A stretch of DNA of 64,000 bases from Bugula neritina (GCA_964035545.1 OZ037770.1:4011662-4075661), one strand, 5' to 3'. Shown: positions 36,301-48,741, counted from the first letter of the stretch. Numbers and translations: made by a program. The notes: generated by a model from the sequence alone, not told the origin.

Positions 36301-37740
36301 TTGAATATGCCACTGTACCCAAGGAGTAGTTCAGCCCGTGTTTGGCACTCCGAGCAACTTGTACAGCTTCCACAGACTCATTCATACAGGTTCGCCACAT
36401 GCTTCGAGACCATTCTCCGTCTAGTCCAAGAGTGGGTTTCTTGGGCGCTGGGCACTTTCTTCAGTACCAGTCTCACATCTGTTTCTTGGATAAAGTAGTA
36501 GTTTGCTACCAATGCACCAGTCAGCAGTTTGATGTGTTGGTGCATTGCCCGAGAAGCTCCCCAACAGTCCAGCCAATTCAAGCTGTTTGTCAGTCAAATC
36601 TTCCTATACATCCCTTCCACCACTTCAAGCCACGTAACCATCCTGCAGTTAACCCTGCAGTGTAGGGTCACCTGGGATTGTCCTGGGTTCTTCCCACCAA
36701 GGGCCTGTCAAATTTGTCAACACAGATAAGTTTTTTCTCCCAGCCATCACCACAGCTGACTTTTAAAAATCCATGTGACACTGGTGTTTTTCCAGAAATA
36801 AAATGCCCAAGATGGCATCCTCCTCAAACAAGTTGAAGAGAAGGTCTTTTAGATCACGTGATCATGAACTGGCCTAGGTAGTGTAATGATGCCATAGAAA
36901 GAAAAGCCTGACCCGTCTGCTAACGTACCATGTGCACCTTCACATGGCTCAAGGCTTGCCCGTTTCTGAGTGCAAAAAGTTTTGAAGAGATCCTGATTCA
37001 CCATGTTTATTGTGAACCAGTAAGAAAGCCCCAGTTCTACCTGTATTTTTATCGAGTAGAAAGTATCTGCCACTGTACAGCTGGGTGCTCCTAAAGCAGT
37101 CAGTGTTTGATGGAAACACTTTTTGGGTTCTTGACCATCAGAGACATTCCATGACCAGGGCATATGCTGATTAGCTTGAGTCTGCTGCATTTTTATCAGC
37201 GCTGCCTGCAGGTCCTTCACCGTATCCAGCAATATGGGAAATTTTGTAGAGGCCGGCTAGGTCGTGGTATCAGCCGCAACTTAAGGTCCTGGCTTGGTGG
37301 GTTAGACCGCCTCCTGTGCTGTTTTTTCACAATAGTTAAGAAAGAAATCTGCTCCTTGGGTCTTTTCACTTAATAATAAGCTTTTCCCGTCTCTCCTGCT
37401 ACTTCAATAGAGTCTACCTAGCCGCCAGAAAGTAGCGCAGTAGTCCTGCATTATTTAGGGTTCTTAAAACCAACTGATATGCCAGGTTCTGCGCTATTTT
37501 TTGTTGGTTCGACAGAGGGCGGCCCATGACAACCTCTCTATCAGGTTATTGTGATCTTGAAAGGATGTCCTATGCCCTTTTGAGACTCTGCAGCTTTTCT
37601 CATGCCTCTAGGGCCTGAAAGATGTATGTGGCTATTGTCAGAACTCAGGTCTTAACACTTCGCCTTATCTGTTAAGCAGGTCCAGAGCTGGAGGAGTCGC
37701 ATCGTCGCCAGCAATTCGGTAATGGTGGCCAAATTTTCGA
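33400..37740 (-). mobile_element. Old degraded Ty3/gypsy relic
   Basis: In minus-strand order: a gag end and protease-side segment (36849-37232, keeping GTLADGSGFSFYG), a reverse transcriptase segment (35746-36102, with NYRKLNSVTIQDANPLP and a SGYWQ motif), then jumps to the integrase C-terminal region (35213-35398 and about 35000-35200, with VGP and LPNH landmarks). RNase H and the integrase core are missing. All parts are frameshifted. The aligned parts resemble the intact element at 41634-49078, so it is a related older family member. Its LTRs were not identified. Confidence 0.8.
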
Positions 37741-37744
37741 ACTT

Positions 37745-40700
37745 GAACCTGTCTGAAATATTGTTAAAACTTCATCAACAGTTCAGAAATGAGAACAGGG
37801 AGAACAGGTGGTGTCTGGTAAAAATGCCACAGATAAAATTAGCACTATTGGCACAAATGGAGAATTAGATGGAAATGGCACATTTTCAACTTTAGCATTG
37901 AAGATTTGAATTGGGGGTTAAGCATTTAGAATGGGGAGTTTGGAGGTTTGAGTTTTTGGGTTTGGGAAAGTTTAACAGCAGTGTGCGATTTTTGCCTGTG
38001 CCATTTTTGCCTAAAATTGGAGCAGCTTCTTCTCCTATAAAATTTCATTGGGTGTGTGGAAAGACACCATTTTTTGACAGAAACACCACCACTTTAGTGT
38101 AACTTTGAAAACATTGCTGCTGCTAATGGAAACCAACGGTATGATGGTTGCACTCCTGCATTTTTAGGTTCAGATAATTTAGCGTAGATAATATTATATT
38201 CACTAGGCATGTAATATACAATTTATAGAAATTGACTCGCATGGCTGCTAAAAATTGGCCTGTTGGTTTTTGCAATTTTTTTGACCTCCATTGGAAATAG
38301 CGCAGAGAACAGTTAGGGTAGAGTAATGATTAAACACATTTATGTAGACGTAAACTGAGATTGCAGAATATGGTTGGGTTAAATAGATGAACTAAGATGA
38401 AGATTAATAGATATGTATAAATACTTATGTAATGTGCAAGAGCTCAAAAAGCCTTCAAGAAAATGTGTGAATTTTTCAAAATCCAAACCCCCCTCTAAAA
38501 TGACCAAATTCCCCCCTAGGGGCAATTCTCACCAGGTTAGGAACCACTGACCAAGACCTAATCTGAACTTGTCATTCAACAGTAGGCATAGTAGAAAAAG
38601 TAGGAATTTTTTAAGATTTTAAAGTTTGAAGTAATTGACATGTAATCATAAAGTAATTGTAAAAATCAATTACATTAGCAATGTAATTAATGACAATTAC
38701 AATTTAGACATCAATTACAAATTACATTCAATAGCTTGAAAAAATGTAATCAATTGCAACCAATTACAATTACAAATTACAATTACCCCAACCCTGCTAC
38801 AAAGTAAGTTGAGTCACCTGTTGGTGTTGATTGTGATTTAATAAGTCACCAATTTTGGATTTTAATCTGAACTTAAAAAATTACAACTCACATTGCAGCG
38901 CATATTTTTACAACTCCAACCATGTGCAATAACAATAGTTGGTGCAATAGAATTTAACTAGCATAAAATTATTATTGCATTAATTTGTAAAGAGTTACTT
39001 TTAAATCTGATTCTAAGTGACTATAAGCATCAAGACACATCTCAAACTACTACCTAGCACTCAGTCATAAATTCTAATGCTGATCATATTTACCAAAATG
39101 CTTTGAGACAAAGTTAGTCTCAAGGTATCATGTTATTCAAATATAGTAGCGGATGTATTATAAAAGATAATGATAGTATTGTTATGAAGCTCACTATTAC
39201 TGATCCAGCTAGCTATTATCAATATTAATAATTATACTATCTTTGAAATTATTCCTACGTTCCAAAACCTTATTTTATAGTTGCACTGAAATAAAAAGTC
39301 TAGCAATTTAAATGTTTACACATCATATATGGCTTATTATTTCATAGATGTTTATGATTGGTTAACTTGACAATAACACATTTTAGTAGTTTATACTCGT
39401 AACTCCTATGCTACAGCCCAATAACTAATGACTAAAATTTAATGAAACTAACAAATGAATTTGAATAACTTGTGTAAAATATCTTTGAAGTCAAATTAAG
39501 AATCAACTTGAGGGTTGTAAAGACATCACTCACACTTACTGATGCTTATTTAGTATTCAGTACTACCTCAATGTCACCAACTCTAATATTTTACAGCTCA
39601 CTAGGCTTACTTGTAAATTTATTCATACTCATAGTTACTATGATAGCGTGAGCTTAACTAATGACTAGTTTCACAGTGAACTCAAACATTGACCACAGAC
39701 CAGTAGGCTAATGAACAACTAAATACTAATTCACACTTACTAACTGAGAGTAGCTAAGTGCCTTAGAAACTAGTACGCCTGAGCTTGATGCTAAACCTAG
39801 TAGCTCAAAAAACTATTACTATTAGTATCACTATTTATATTTACTTATTATTTAGATGACTGAATTTAATATGCAACAGCATATATAAATTACAGGGCTG
39901 CAACATAAAATTACCATATTCATGATGATAAAGACTAGAGTCAAACTTAACTTAAGCTTACACCTTAAAAAAAGTAAGAACTCAAAATTATTATCGTTAT
40001 ACTTAATTTTATACCATGCAACGAATAATGAATAGTAATATAATTATAATATTAACAACATTAAGTATTTTAGCCTTAGGCTTTATCACATTTACACAAA
40101 CCACTTATACAAGTTTATAGTTAAACTTCTTACTATTAGTATTATTATAACTAGGCCTATTGGTATTACTTTAGTATAACTATATAGTATATATTAATAT
40201 AGTATAACTTATAGTATAAGTACTACTAATATTAATAGTAATAGTATCAGTATGACTATACTCATTATCAGTATGAGTATCACATTCACTTTCAGTTTTA
40301 CGGTCACCAGCCATCAATCATGACATGATCCTATGAGTATAACTATGAAGTATGAGGATAACCCAAATCTCAGCGTAAATGAAAAATTGAAATACTCATA
40401 CTGGCTCAGTTAAGCTAATACTACTACTACTACTAGTACTAGTAATATTCAGAAAAAATCTAATGGTAACTCACTAATTCAAAATAAACACTTTAACAAG
40501 TTCAAGTCGAAGTTCAAGTTCCAAATGGGAGTTCAAGTTGCAATTGCCAATGGCATTGCCATTGAGTGATTGAACTTAAATTTCATGAATAGTAATTAGT
40601 TTTAATTTAAAAGCAATGTTTTAAACAACATAAGAGTATGGTGCCTTAGAAAATACTAAGTAGGCAATAAAATATGTGAAACTTACATGTTTTTGCTCTA

Positions 40701-41633
40701 GACTGCACGTATCAGCATTAATTTTATAACAATGTGTTGAAAAAATTGTTTAAGCAGCAGAAGTCGAGAATGGTAGCAAAATAAAATAGTTCATCAATAA
40801 ATTATAGTCCAAGACATCAGCACTAAGCTGACAACACAGACTGAATAATATGTGAGAAGAAATTACCGGTTGCATTTCTAAAATTATCTAGGATTAACAT
40901 GTGACCATGACATTATTACTTCCGATTTAACGTTGCAAGACTGAGTTCGCAATTACTGCAAACTTAATAATAATTCAGAATAATAATATATCAAAAATTG
41001 GAAAAAAACTCAATGGCAAGCCCATAATCTTTTTCAACGTGATTTTCAACGTCTATAATGGTAAGCTCAGACAAAATAATTGACAATTAACCAAATGCCT
41101 ATCCGAGCTAATATTAATACTAAAACTATTACTTGTGAATTATTTTTATTCATTCATATTCATATTCATATTGAATTTGATATTCATATTAATATTGATA
41201 TAATTTATATTCAATTTTATTCATTATGATTATGATTATAATTACAATTATTGTCACTTTGACTATCAGTATCACTATGATTTTAACTTTACGTGTTTAA
41301 GACTTAGGTTGAGTTTAAGTTTAACTTTTACGTTTATATCAATATGAATATGTTTTTCAGCATGAGTATCACTATCATCATGGCTATGACGTTGAGTTTG
41401 ACTATTGTCATTGTGACAGTCGTTTTCACACATTACTCAGACTCATAGTCATTAGACTAAGACTTAGAGTTAATCATTCCCATTGTCATTTTCTTTTGAC
41501 TTTGAGAACTTGGAGTTAGAGTTAGCAACCTGCTTAGTTTATATTTTATAATCAATATCATTATTAATATTATCATAGTGATAGTAATAGTCATATTCGT
41601 AGAGTTGCCCGATTCATAATCAATATTTCATAT
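37745..41633. other. Repeat-poor AT-rich intergenic stretch
   Basis: Contains simple-sequence runs: AATTACA-rich repeats at about 38640-38780, ATTCAT repeats near 41140-41230 and mixed TAT/AGTAT runs from about 40130 to 40460. No gene, tRNA or transposon protein is recognised. Confidence 0.5.
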
Positions 41634-41939
41634 TGTTATGTTTTTCAGATTTAGGGTTGATGTGCCACCAAGAGAGTCTATTTATCACTAGAGAAACTGC
41701 ACCGAGTTAAGTCGAGTAGATATCGTTATATTTTAATACAAGAATACATAATAAAATCTAATGTACAACAGTAATGATACGCACGTCTATTTAATTTACA
41801 GCACTATCCTCAACTGAGCTAGTAGCGCGAAGCTGCTACTATTACTCATAAAACAGCCTAGCTAATTGGCTAATACATTGTTCCGGGTCAATACGCAACC
41901 TTGCGTATTGTGTTGCTGGTAGCTCCACGAGCCACCACA
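41634..41939 (-). repeat. 3' LTR of the gypsy element
   Basis: 306 bp, TG...CA ends on the plus strand, near-identical to the LTR at 48775-49078. Preceded by ATAT. Confidence 0.95.
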
Positions 41940-41953
41940 CTGCCCCCTCCAGC
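41940..41953 (-). promoter_or_regulatory. Polypurine tract
   Basis: On the minus strand GGAGGGGGCAG directly abuts the 3' LTR, the expected place for plus-strand DNA priming. An equivalent purine tract abuts the LTR of the related element at 61267. Confidence 0.75.
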
Positions 41954-42208
41954 AGAAAGCCCTCTTTCTGATAAAATAAAATTCACATAAAAAAAACGTA
42001 TACTTCGTTGGGGAGAGGGGAAGAGAACAGTATAAAAGTATATACAAAAAAACAACAACTGATAAAATATACAGGTATATATAACGTGCACAATATGTAA
42101 TAAGTAAGAGAAGGTCCTATCTACATGTAGAGTACGTGCCACCATAACGGTAGGGAATGCCACAGAGAGGTAGGGGAAGAGTAGTATGGAGTTGGAGATA
42201 GACTCAAG

Positions 42209-43282
42209 TTAACTGCGGGCCGCACGCTTCATGCGTTTAATAGACTCCTGTAAATATTTGAGTTCACTGGATGCAGCCTGCACCCGTGGGGCCAGTCTGT
42301 ACACTTCTTGCTCCAAGTCGTGTGCTCTAGCTTCTACTTCACGTAGGTTGCGGGCCCAGGGGGACGAGCGAGAGGAAGTCGGCTGTCTGTGTCTTTTCCG
42401 CTCTGAGGATGGAAGGGGAGGAGGGAGTGTATACGCATTTGTGTCTACTCTCTGTAGTACGACACGAGGAAAGGTATGCGGTATGCGTAGAGGACTGTGA
42501 GGTGGAGAGTTAGTAGACTGTGTAGGTTTATCTGCGGCTCCAGAGATGATGGGTCGCGGGGAAGGGAAGTCTTGCTCCAGGCGAGATAGCCGAGCTGAGT
42601 CAGTGATGAGTGGTTTGATGGCGTCGAGAAAGGCAGGATAGGATGATTCGTCTACTTCATAGACATGCCCTTGATAACACTGCATAGTACGTTGGTGCCG
42701 CAGTAGGTAATCACGATTGTAGCTATATTCTCCGCAAGGGCAGAAAGTGATGATGTAGTGTTGCGGCAAGTGTACTTTCAGTCTGCGGTGGGTTGTGAAT
42801 CGCTGCTGGCAGAGGTTGCATTCACGATTACTCTCACCTCCTTGATGGGTCCTAATCTCTCTCTCTGTGGCAGGGGTAATCCAGTTGGAGGTTGCTTCCA
42901 ACTGGGGTGGCAGTTGCCTTGTTGTAGAAGTTGTTGGGGCCGGCTCTGGGTCCCACGCCATCTCTAGAGAAGGCATGCCCGGAGAGACGGGCGCGAGTGT
43001 GTCTACAAAAGTAGAATTATTGTTAGATCGCGGTGGATCTTTACAACATAATTCTAGTGACTGTCGACCGTTGCTAGCCTGAGAGTCACAGCTTTTGGAA
43101 TGCACTCGAGGAACCGATGAATCATGTGTGGACTGACCAAGAACAGTGTCTAGCTCCAGGTCTAACAGACCGTCGGCCATTACAGTGTCTTCATCGTCAT
43201 TCACATGAAACGTGGTTCCCAGTAATTCTGATTCAATCTGCTGAATTAGTTCAGAATTTACTGGCATCGAGCCCGTTTCCAT
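42209..43282 (-). CDS. ORF3: zinc-finger protein in the env position of the gypsy element
   Basis: A 357-residue ORF that begins 25 bases before pol ends, in a different frame. Residues 1-150 are acidic and low complexity. A classical C2H2 finger follows (C155-x2-C158-x12-H171-x3-H175), then a second, atypical finger (C181-x-C183-x12-H196-x5-C202). The C-terminal ~60 residues are heptad-rich and basic, compatible with a coiled coil. It has no signal peptide and no transmembrane segment, so it is not an envelope. A decayed homologue with the same fingers lies in the second element (61610-62630). A nucleic-acid-binding accessory role, such as targeting or regulation, is inference; I do not recognise a named family. 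Confidence 0.85.
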   Translation of the reverse strand: METGSMPVNSELIQQIESELLGTTFHVNDDEDTVMADGLLDLELDTVLGQSTHDSSVPRVHSKSCDSQASNGRQSLELCCKDPPRSNNNSTFVDTLAPVSPGMPSLEMAWDPEPAPTTSTTRQLPPQLEATSNWITPATEREIRTHQGGESNRECNLCQQRFTTHRRLKVHLPQHYIITFCPCGEYSYNRDYLLRHQRTMQCYQGHVYEVDESSYPAFLDAIKPLITDSARLSRLEQDFPSPRPIISGAADKPTQSTNSPPHSPLRIPHTFPRVVLQRVDTNAYTLPPPLPSSERKRHRQPTSSRSSPWARNLREVEARAHDLEQEVYRLAPRVQAASSELKYLQESIKRMKRAARS

Positions 43283-46200
43283 GAATAGGAATACAAGACT
43301 CGTACTGGCTTACCTGGGAACTCGGTATTAATGTCCATACTCAACGTTCTTGGTAAGATTGGAGCTGGTTGTGAGATACGTCTGCCTTTGGCGATGTCAG
43401 CGTAAGAAAAGGCTGAGCATCGTTTCTGAGGCACGAGGTCGGAACTATTTGCTTTACGCGCATTAATTCCTCCCACTATTCCGCCCTCGCAAAAGTTGAT
43501 ATTTGCGTGGGGTTCACAACTCCAACATTTTATCGTACGGTTTTCCCCTAGACTTTCATGTGCGCCGCTTCTAATGCAGTCACATACGAAGTCTTTTAAA
43601 TATAGTGGGGGTTTCCTCGTACGCTGTCCCCTTTCTAGGGGGGGTGACACGCTTGCCGGTTCGTTAGTAGGGGCCTCTAATGGCGTCTCTACTTCACCGT
43701 TAGCGGTCACCTCTTCTTGTTCTCCGGATGGAGCCCCTCCCTCCGTGGGGGTTTGCACTTCCGGAACCGGCTCGGTTTCTGGAAGTGATGGAATTAGACT
43801 TGGCGGTGGCGGACACGCTTCTGTTGACAAAAGCTGCCGCTCCTCTCTCACCAAGTTTTCTTCCCGCGGTATGACCACTTCGTATTCAGGTCCATGCCGC
43901 CGTCGCCCGCGCGTCGTTGTCTGCCTCCTGGGCTCTAACAACGGGGGGGCTTCTCCCACTCCGTCGGGGCTAGCCCAATACGGTTTCAAGCGAGACTTAT
44001 TCTGGATAGACACCTGTCCTGAGCGCTCGATCTTGTACGTGTGATTGGGCATAGCCTCGACGACCACGTAGGGGCCTACAAACTTAGGCTTCAGCTTATC
44101 AGCCTGTCCGCGACGCCTACGGTAATTGACCATCCACACCTTATCTCCCGTTTGATAGAGAGGTGGTTCATCGGAATCTTCGTGCCGCACCTTCCACTGC
44201 TGTTGGCGCAGTATATCGTGTGCGGCCTTCATCCATTCCACTAGTTCACTGGCATACTCGTGAACCGACTTGTCTTGCTCTGGAACGTGATAGGTGAGAT
44301 GGTCAGGGACACGAGTCTCTCTCCCGAGCATCAAGAGGTTTGGGGTCTCACCAGTACTGGTGTGTGGGGTGCTGCGGTAGGCACGCATGACTTGCGGCAA
44401 CACCGTATCCCATTCCTCTTGACCTCGTCCAAGGAGGAGACTCCGGAGTGCATCACCCAGCATCCGGTTGTTGCGTTCCACCACCCCGTTACCTTGAGGG
44501 TGGTAGGGGGTGGTCCTGCTCTGATTTACTCCCCAGAAGTGGCAAAGGTCGCTCATCAGTTAAGACTGGAATTGAGCGCTTTGATCAGAGTGTATCTGTT
44601 CGGGAAGCCCAAAATAACAGAATACATGTTGGTCTAGTGTCCTGGCCACTGTTGGGGCTGATGCATCTGGGATAGCCAGAGCATCCGCCCACCGAGTAAA
44701 GTGGTCGGTTAGTACTAGGATCCAATTATTGCCTCTGGGGGTCAGGGGCATGGGTCCGACCAGGTCTACAGCGACTACTTGCCAGGGCCTACCAGCATAT
44801 AGCCTCCGCCTTCCTGCTTCACCAGGGGGGCGGCTATGCTTACTGGCCTGGCAGATATCACACTGTTTGACTCTGAGCCGGACGTCACGCTCTATTTGTG
44901 GCCAATACCACCGGAGTCGTAATTTGGATATCACTCTCTTGACCCCTGCGTGGGCCTGTTTGTGAGTATCCCAAATCAACTCACGGCGGATGGCCGTGGG
45001 GCAAACTACCCTCTTCCTTTCCGGGTGTCTGCCGCTGGCAGCTAGGGAGATGGTGAGTAACCCATCCTGCCCGATCCGCAGCGAGTCCCAACGCTGACAG
45101 TATAGCCGGAACTCGGCGCATCCCTGTCGTATGCGTTCTTCGCTGGGTCGTCGCCCTTCCCTTTTGGCCCGGTATATGTCTGCCACGACTCCAGGCAGCT
45201 CTTCTTGGAGCTTCTTCAGCTCTCGAACATTACCGGCCAGTACAGGGTTGGCGCGTAGGTTTTGTACATCCTCCGGGGACTCATTAACTCTTTGCCTGAG
45301 TTGACCTTGGTCCCAGTCAAACGGTGCTCCGTGATGAGCCAACGTCTCCAACTCGCATCGCGGGGGACCTCCATCCCTCCTCTCGATGTGGAGACACTGT
45401 TTGCAACCTCCGTCAGGTCGGCGACTCAACCCATCCGCATTGCTGTGTCTCTTGCCCGGTCGATGTTCGATCCGGTATGAGAATTCAGCTAGGATTTCGA
45501 GCCACCGGGCGACCTGACTAGAGGGCTCTGCTCTCTTGCACAACCAGATCAGCGAGGCATGATCCGTACGCAGCCGGAACTTCCTGCCGTATAGGTATGG
45601 TCTGAAGTGCTTCACTGACTTGATTACTGCCAGCAGCTCCTTGCGGGTAGTGCAGTAATTTCGTTCAGCGGGTGAGAGAGACTTGCTGTAGTAGGCTACT
45701 ACTACCTCTCGGCCTTCCTCCACTTGTGACAGCACAGCGCCAACATTTTGGTCACTGGCGTCCGTGTCGAGGATGTACTCCAGAGTGGGGTCTGGGTAGG
45801 CCAAGATGGGCGCCGTTAGTAGGCAGCCCTTGAGGCGGTCGAACGCTTCCTGTTCGACTGGGGTCCACTGCCACGTCACTCCCTTTGCGGTGAGCCGGTT
45901 TAACGGCTGGGCTATGCCCGCAAAGTCCGGTATGTATTGCCTGTAATACCCTACCAGCCCCAAGAAAGCCCGGAGTCCGGTCAAGTCTTGGGGGGTGACC
46001 CAGTCTTCTACTGCCCGTACCTTTTCGGGATCCGTTGCCACGCCGTTTCGACCGACAACGTGCCCCAGGTACTTGACCTCCGGCTGCAATAGAGCGCACT
46101 TGGAAGGCTTGAGCTTAAGACCGGCACCTCGGAGTCTCTCGAAAACCTCCTGCAGACGACTGACATGTGTCTCGAAGTCTGGAGAGATTACGATGACATC

Positions 46201-47586
46201 ATCGAGGTAGACCAGCAGTGTCTTCCAATGGAGTCCGCTAAGGACTTGTTCCATCAGCCTCTGGAAGGTGGCTGGGGCGGAGGTTAACCCGAAGGGCAGC
46301 ACCTTCCACTTCCACAAACCGTCCCGTGTGATAAACGCCGCTTTCTCTTGGGCGTCGGGACTCAGAGGAACCTGCCAATAGCCGCTTAGCAAGCCTAACG
46401 TACTGAAGTACTTGCTACCGGCTAGGGCGTCCAATGACTCGTCAATACGAGGTAGAGGGTAGGCGTCCTGTATGGTTACGCTATTGAGTTTGCGGTAATC
46501 CACACAGAACCGCCAACTGCCGTCTTTCTTCCGGACCAGTACGACTGGCGAGCTCCACGCACTATGGGCGGGCTCTATCAGTCCCCGGTCCAGAAGATCC
46601 CGTACTTGTCGGCTAACCTCCTTCTCTTTCTCCGGCCCCAGCCTGCGTGTGGGCTGCCGGACAGGGACTGTCCCTGCAGTCAGCGGTATTTCATGTCCGA
46701 CAATTCCAGTCAGTCCCACGTCATGCTCCCCGCTGCTGAACACATCACCGTAGTCGCGTAGTAACTTAGCCATAGCTTGGCGTTCTCTGTTACTCGCGCA
46801 GCCGCCACTGGCTGTTTCGTATAACTCCCGGAGATGTGTTGGGACTGCCCCTCGTCCCTGAATAGGGTGTCGAGGGGGTGCCTCCGTCGCGTCACCCAGC
46901 GACGGGCCCACGTCCTCTTCCTGGACGGAGTGGAACCGGCCCAGCATTGACCCAGCTGGGAGCTCAATGGGCTCGGTAAAGGGGTTGACACACTGCACTA
47001 AGACCTCCCCTCGCTCAGATAGTCGGTTTAAACTACTGGCGAGTTGGATCCTTTCGTGCGCGCCTTCAACGACCCCGAGCCTGGCTATCCGGTTGCTGTT
47101 TACTCGGCAGTGGATAGTAGCTCTGGAGCGTCCGGGTACGGTGCAGTTTCGAACTACCTGAACACCGCCCACCAGAGGACGCCCAAACTTATCCACACAG
47201 GCGAGTTCTCGCCCGCCCATCAGCACCACCGACTTACTAAAGTCTATTCGGCACTGGTGTTGCTTCAAGAAGGGCATTCCGAGGATAGCATCTTCCTCCA
47301 GTTGACCTATGATAAAGGTCTCCTGTACAGCCTGATCTCGGACACGCCCAGGGAGCTCGATAATACCATAAAAGGGAATACATGACCCGTCTGCCAGGGT
47401 GCCATGTTCCCCAGTATACGGTCGTACTCTATCCCTGTCCCGGCGGGGCAGTGCCTCAAAGACTCTACGACTGAGAAGGTTGGTAGTACAACCGGAGTCG
47501 AGCAGGAAAGTGACGGCGTTGCCGGCCACCTTTCCGGGTAGGAAATAGCTCTCTCCATGTGGTTGTACTTTCACCCCCCCCTGCAT
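43258..47586 (-). pseudogene. pol: gypsy pol (protease-RT-RNase H-integrase), inactivated
   Basis: Domains in order: aspartic protease (LLDSG, residues 28-32 from the Met at 47586), reverse transcriptase (VDYRKLNSVTIQDAYPLP, YLDDVIV), RNase H (YILDTDASD), integrase with an HHCC zinc finger (HKQAHAGVKRV..CDICQASK), and the DDE core (VDLVGPMP; HSDQSAQF; YHPQGNGVVERNN). A C-terminal tail of about 300 residues follows, rich in Pro/Glu and with a Cys cluster. Two defects: an in-frame TAA at 44562-44560 inside the integrase core, and Gly in place of the motif-A catalytic Asp of RT (STLGLLSGYWQ); the older relic at 35746-36102 keeps Asp there. Pol shares the gag frame, with two intervening TGA stops. 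It is not an intact enzyme. Confidence 0.93.
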
Positions 47587-47874
47587 GTGCTGTCCTGGGT
47601 TGACAGGACGGCGGGGGTTTCACCCGTGGTTTACGGGGCTTCCGGCGGCGAGGTTGGTGCCGGCGGGGTTTGGGCCTCTCCACTGGGCCTTCTGGCTCCA
47701 TTTCAGTGGCGGGCTCCTCTTCCCGAGGTAACCAATGAAACCGGTTAGCGAGTGGCAGGGAGAAGGTACTTGGCCATTGTGCGGGCCTACTAGTCCTACG
47801 TGGTACCTGCCACTCGGGTGGAGTGTTCCGTCGTGTCCGTACGGACAGACGACGGCGTGTTCCACCATACTCCT

Positions 47875-48741
47875 TCAGTTGCGGCCCGCGGGGAGGGAGA
47901 GTGTCCGCGGGCCGTGACAGTTTAACGCCCCTTGGTATTGGGGTCGTCCTTTCTGTCCCTGGTCCTGCTCAGCGCTACTCCAGCCCTGCCCCACAGGCGT
48001 TGGGGGCACCCGCAGGGCCTGACCGGGGCCAGCACCGGCCAGAATGGTTACCAGTTGTCCCAGCATCTCTACCATACGGTCCACTTCGGCTTCCAGCGGG
48101 AGGGCTTCGGGACCTGTCGTAGCCCTGGCAGCGCTGACTCCAACTACTGGTGGGTTCCGTTGTGCTCGATGCATTTGGGTAGCCAACAGGTAAGCTTCTC
48201 CAGCCTTCAGGGCATCCTCTATTCTGGTTATCCCTTTAGCTCGTAGTTGATGGTGTAGGCCCAGGTCGTTTAGTGACTGGACAAAGGCGTCATAGGTGTA
48301 ACGCTCTTGGTGTTGTGCTGGCAGATCGCTATATGCAATCTGCGCCAGCTTCTTCACCGTCGCGGCATGTACTTGCAGCGAGGTCCGCGGGTTGCGGCAC
48401 AATCTCTCTAGCTTGGTCCTAGCGTCTATTGTGGAGATGCCAAAACGGGCCCGCAGCGCAGCCAGTATCCCGTCTACGTCCGTTCCCACTCCGTACGGCT
48501 TGGCTTGCTCCGTCACCGCTCTCCGCAATTGGATAAGGGCCACTCTATGCGGCCATTGAGCAACCTCCATTACCTCTCTAAATTCTTGTATAAATTGTTC
48601 GACATCTTCCGACCCAGTAAAGGTGGGAGCTTTCAAGTAATGTCTATAAGCTTCTTCTCCCTCACGATTCACAGGATTAACAGCATTTCTACGCTCACCT
48701 TCTACTGGGGGTGGTTGCATTCTAGCATTTTCAGTCTCCAT
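47875..48741 (-). CDS. gag: gypsy gag
   Basis: 288-residue structural polyprotein that would package element RNA into virus-like particles. The N-terminus is YLKAPTFTGSEDVEQFIQEF, a retrotransposon-gag capsid start; helical capsid follows with LERLCRNPRTSLQVHA. No CCHC zinc knuckle is seen before the TGA at 47877-47875. About 150 codons rich in Arg and Pro are open in another frame (about 47930-47465, PKPRRHQPRRRKPRKPRVK) and look like a basic nucleocapsid tail; reaching them needs a frameshift. The TGA position is conserved in the partial element at the window end. The start Met lies only 14 bases after the primer binding site. Confidence 0.88.
   Translation of the reverse strand: METENARMQPPPVEGERRNAVNPVNREGEEAYRHYLKAPTFTGSEDVEQFIQEFREVMEVAQWPHRVALIQLRRAVTEQAKPYGVGTDVDGILAALRARFGISTIDARTKLERLCRNPRTSLQVHAATVKKLAQIAYSDLPAQHQERYTYDAFVQSLNDLGLHHQLRAKGITRIEDALKAGEAYLLATQMHRAQRNPPVVGVSAARATTGPEALPLEAEVDRMVEMLGQLVTILAGAGPGQALRVPPTPVGQGWSSAEQDQGQKGRPQYQGALNCHGPRTLSLPAGRN

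Noticed and set aside
42209-43282. ORF3 as a retroviral envelope
   Set aside because: No signal peptide, transmembrane segment or furin-like site is seen; zinc fingers are seen instead.
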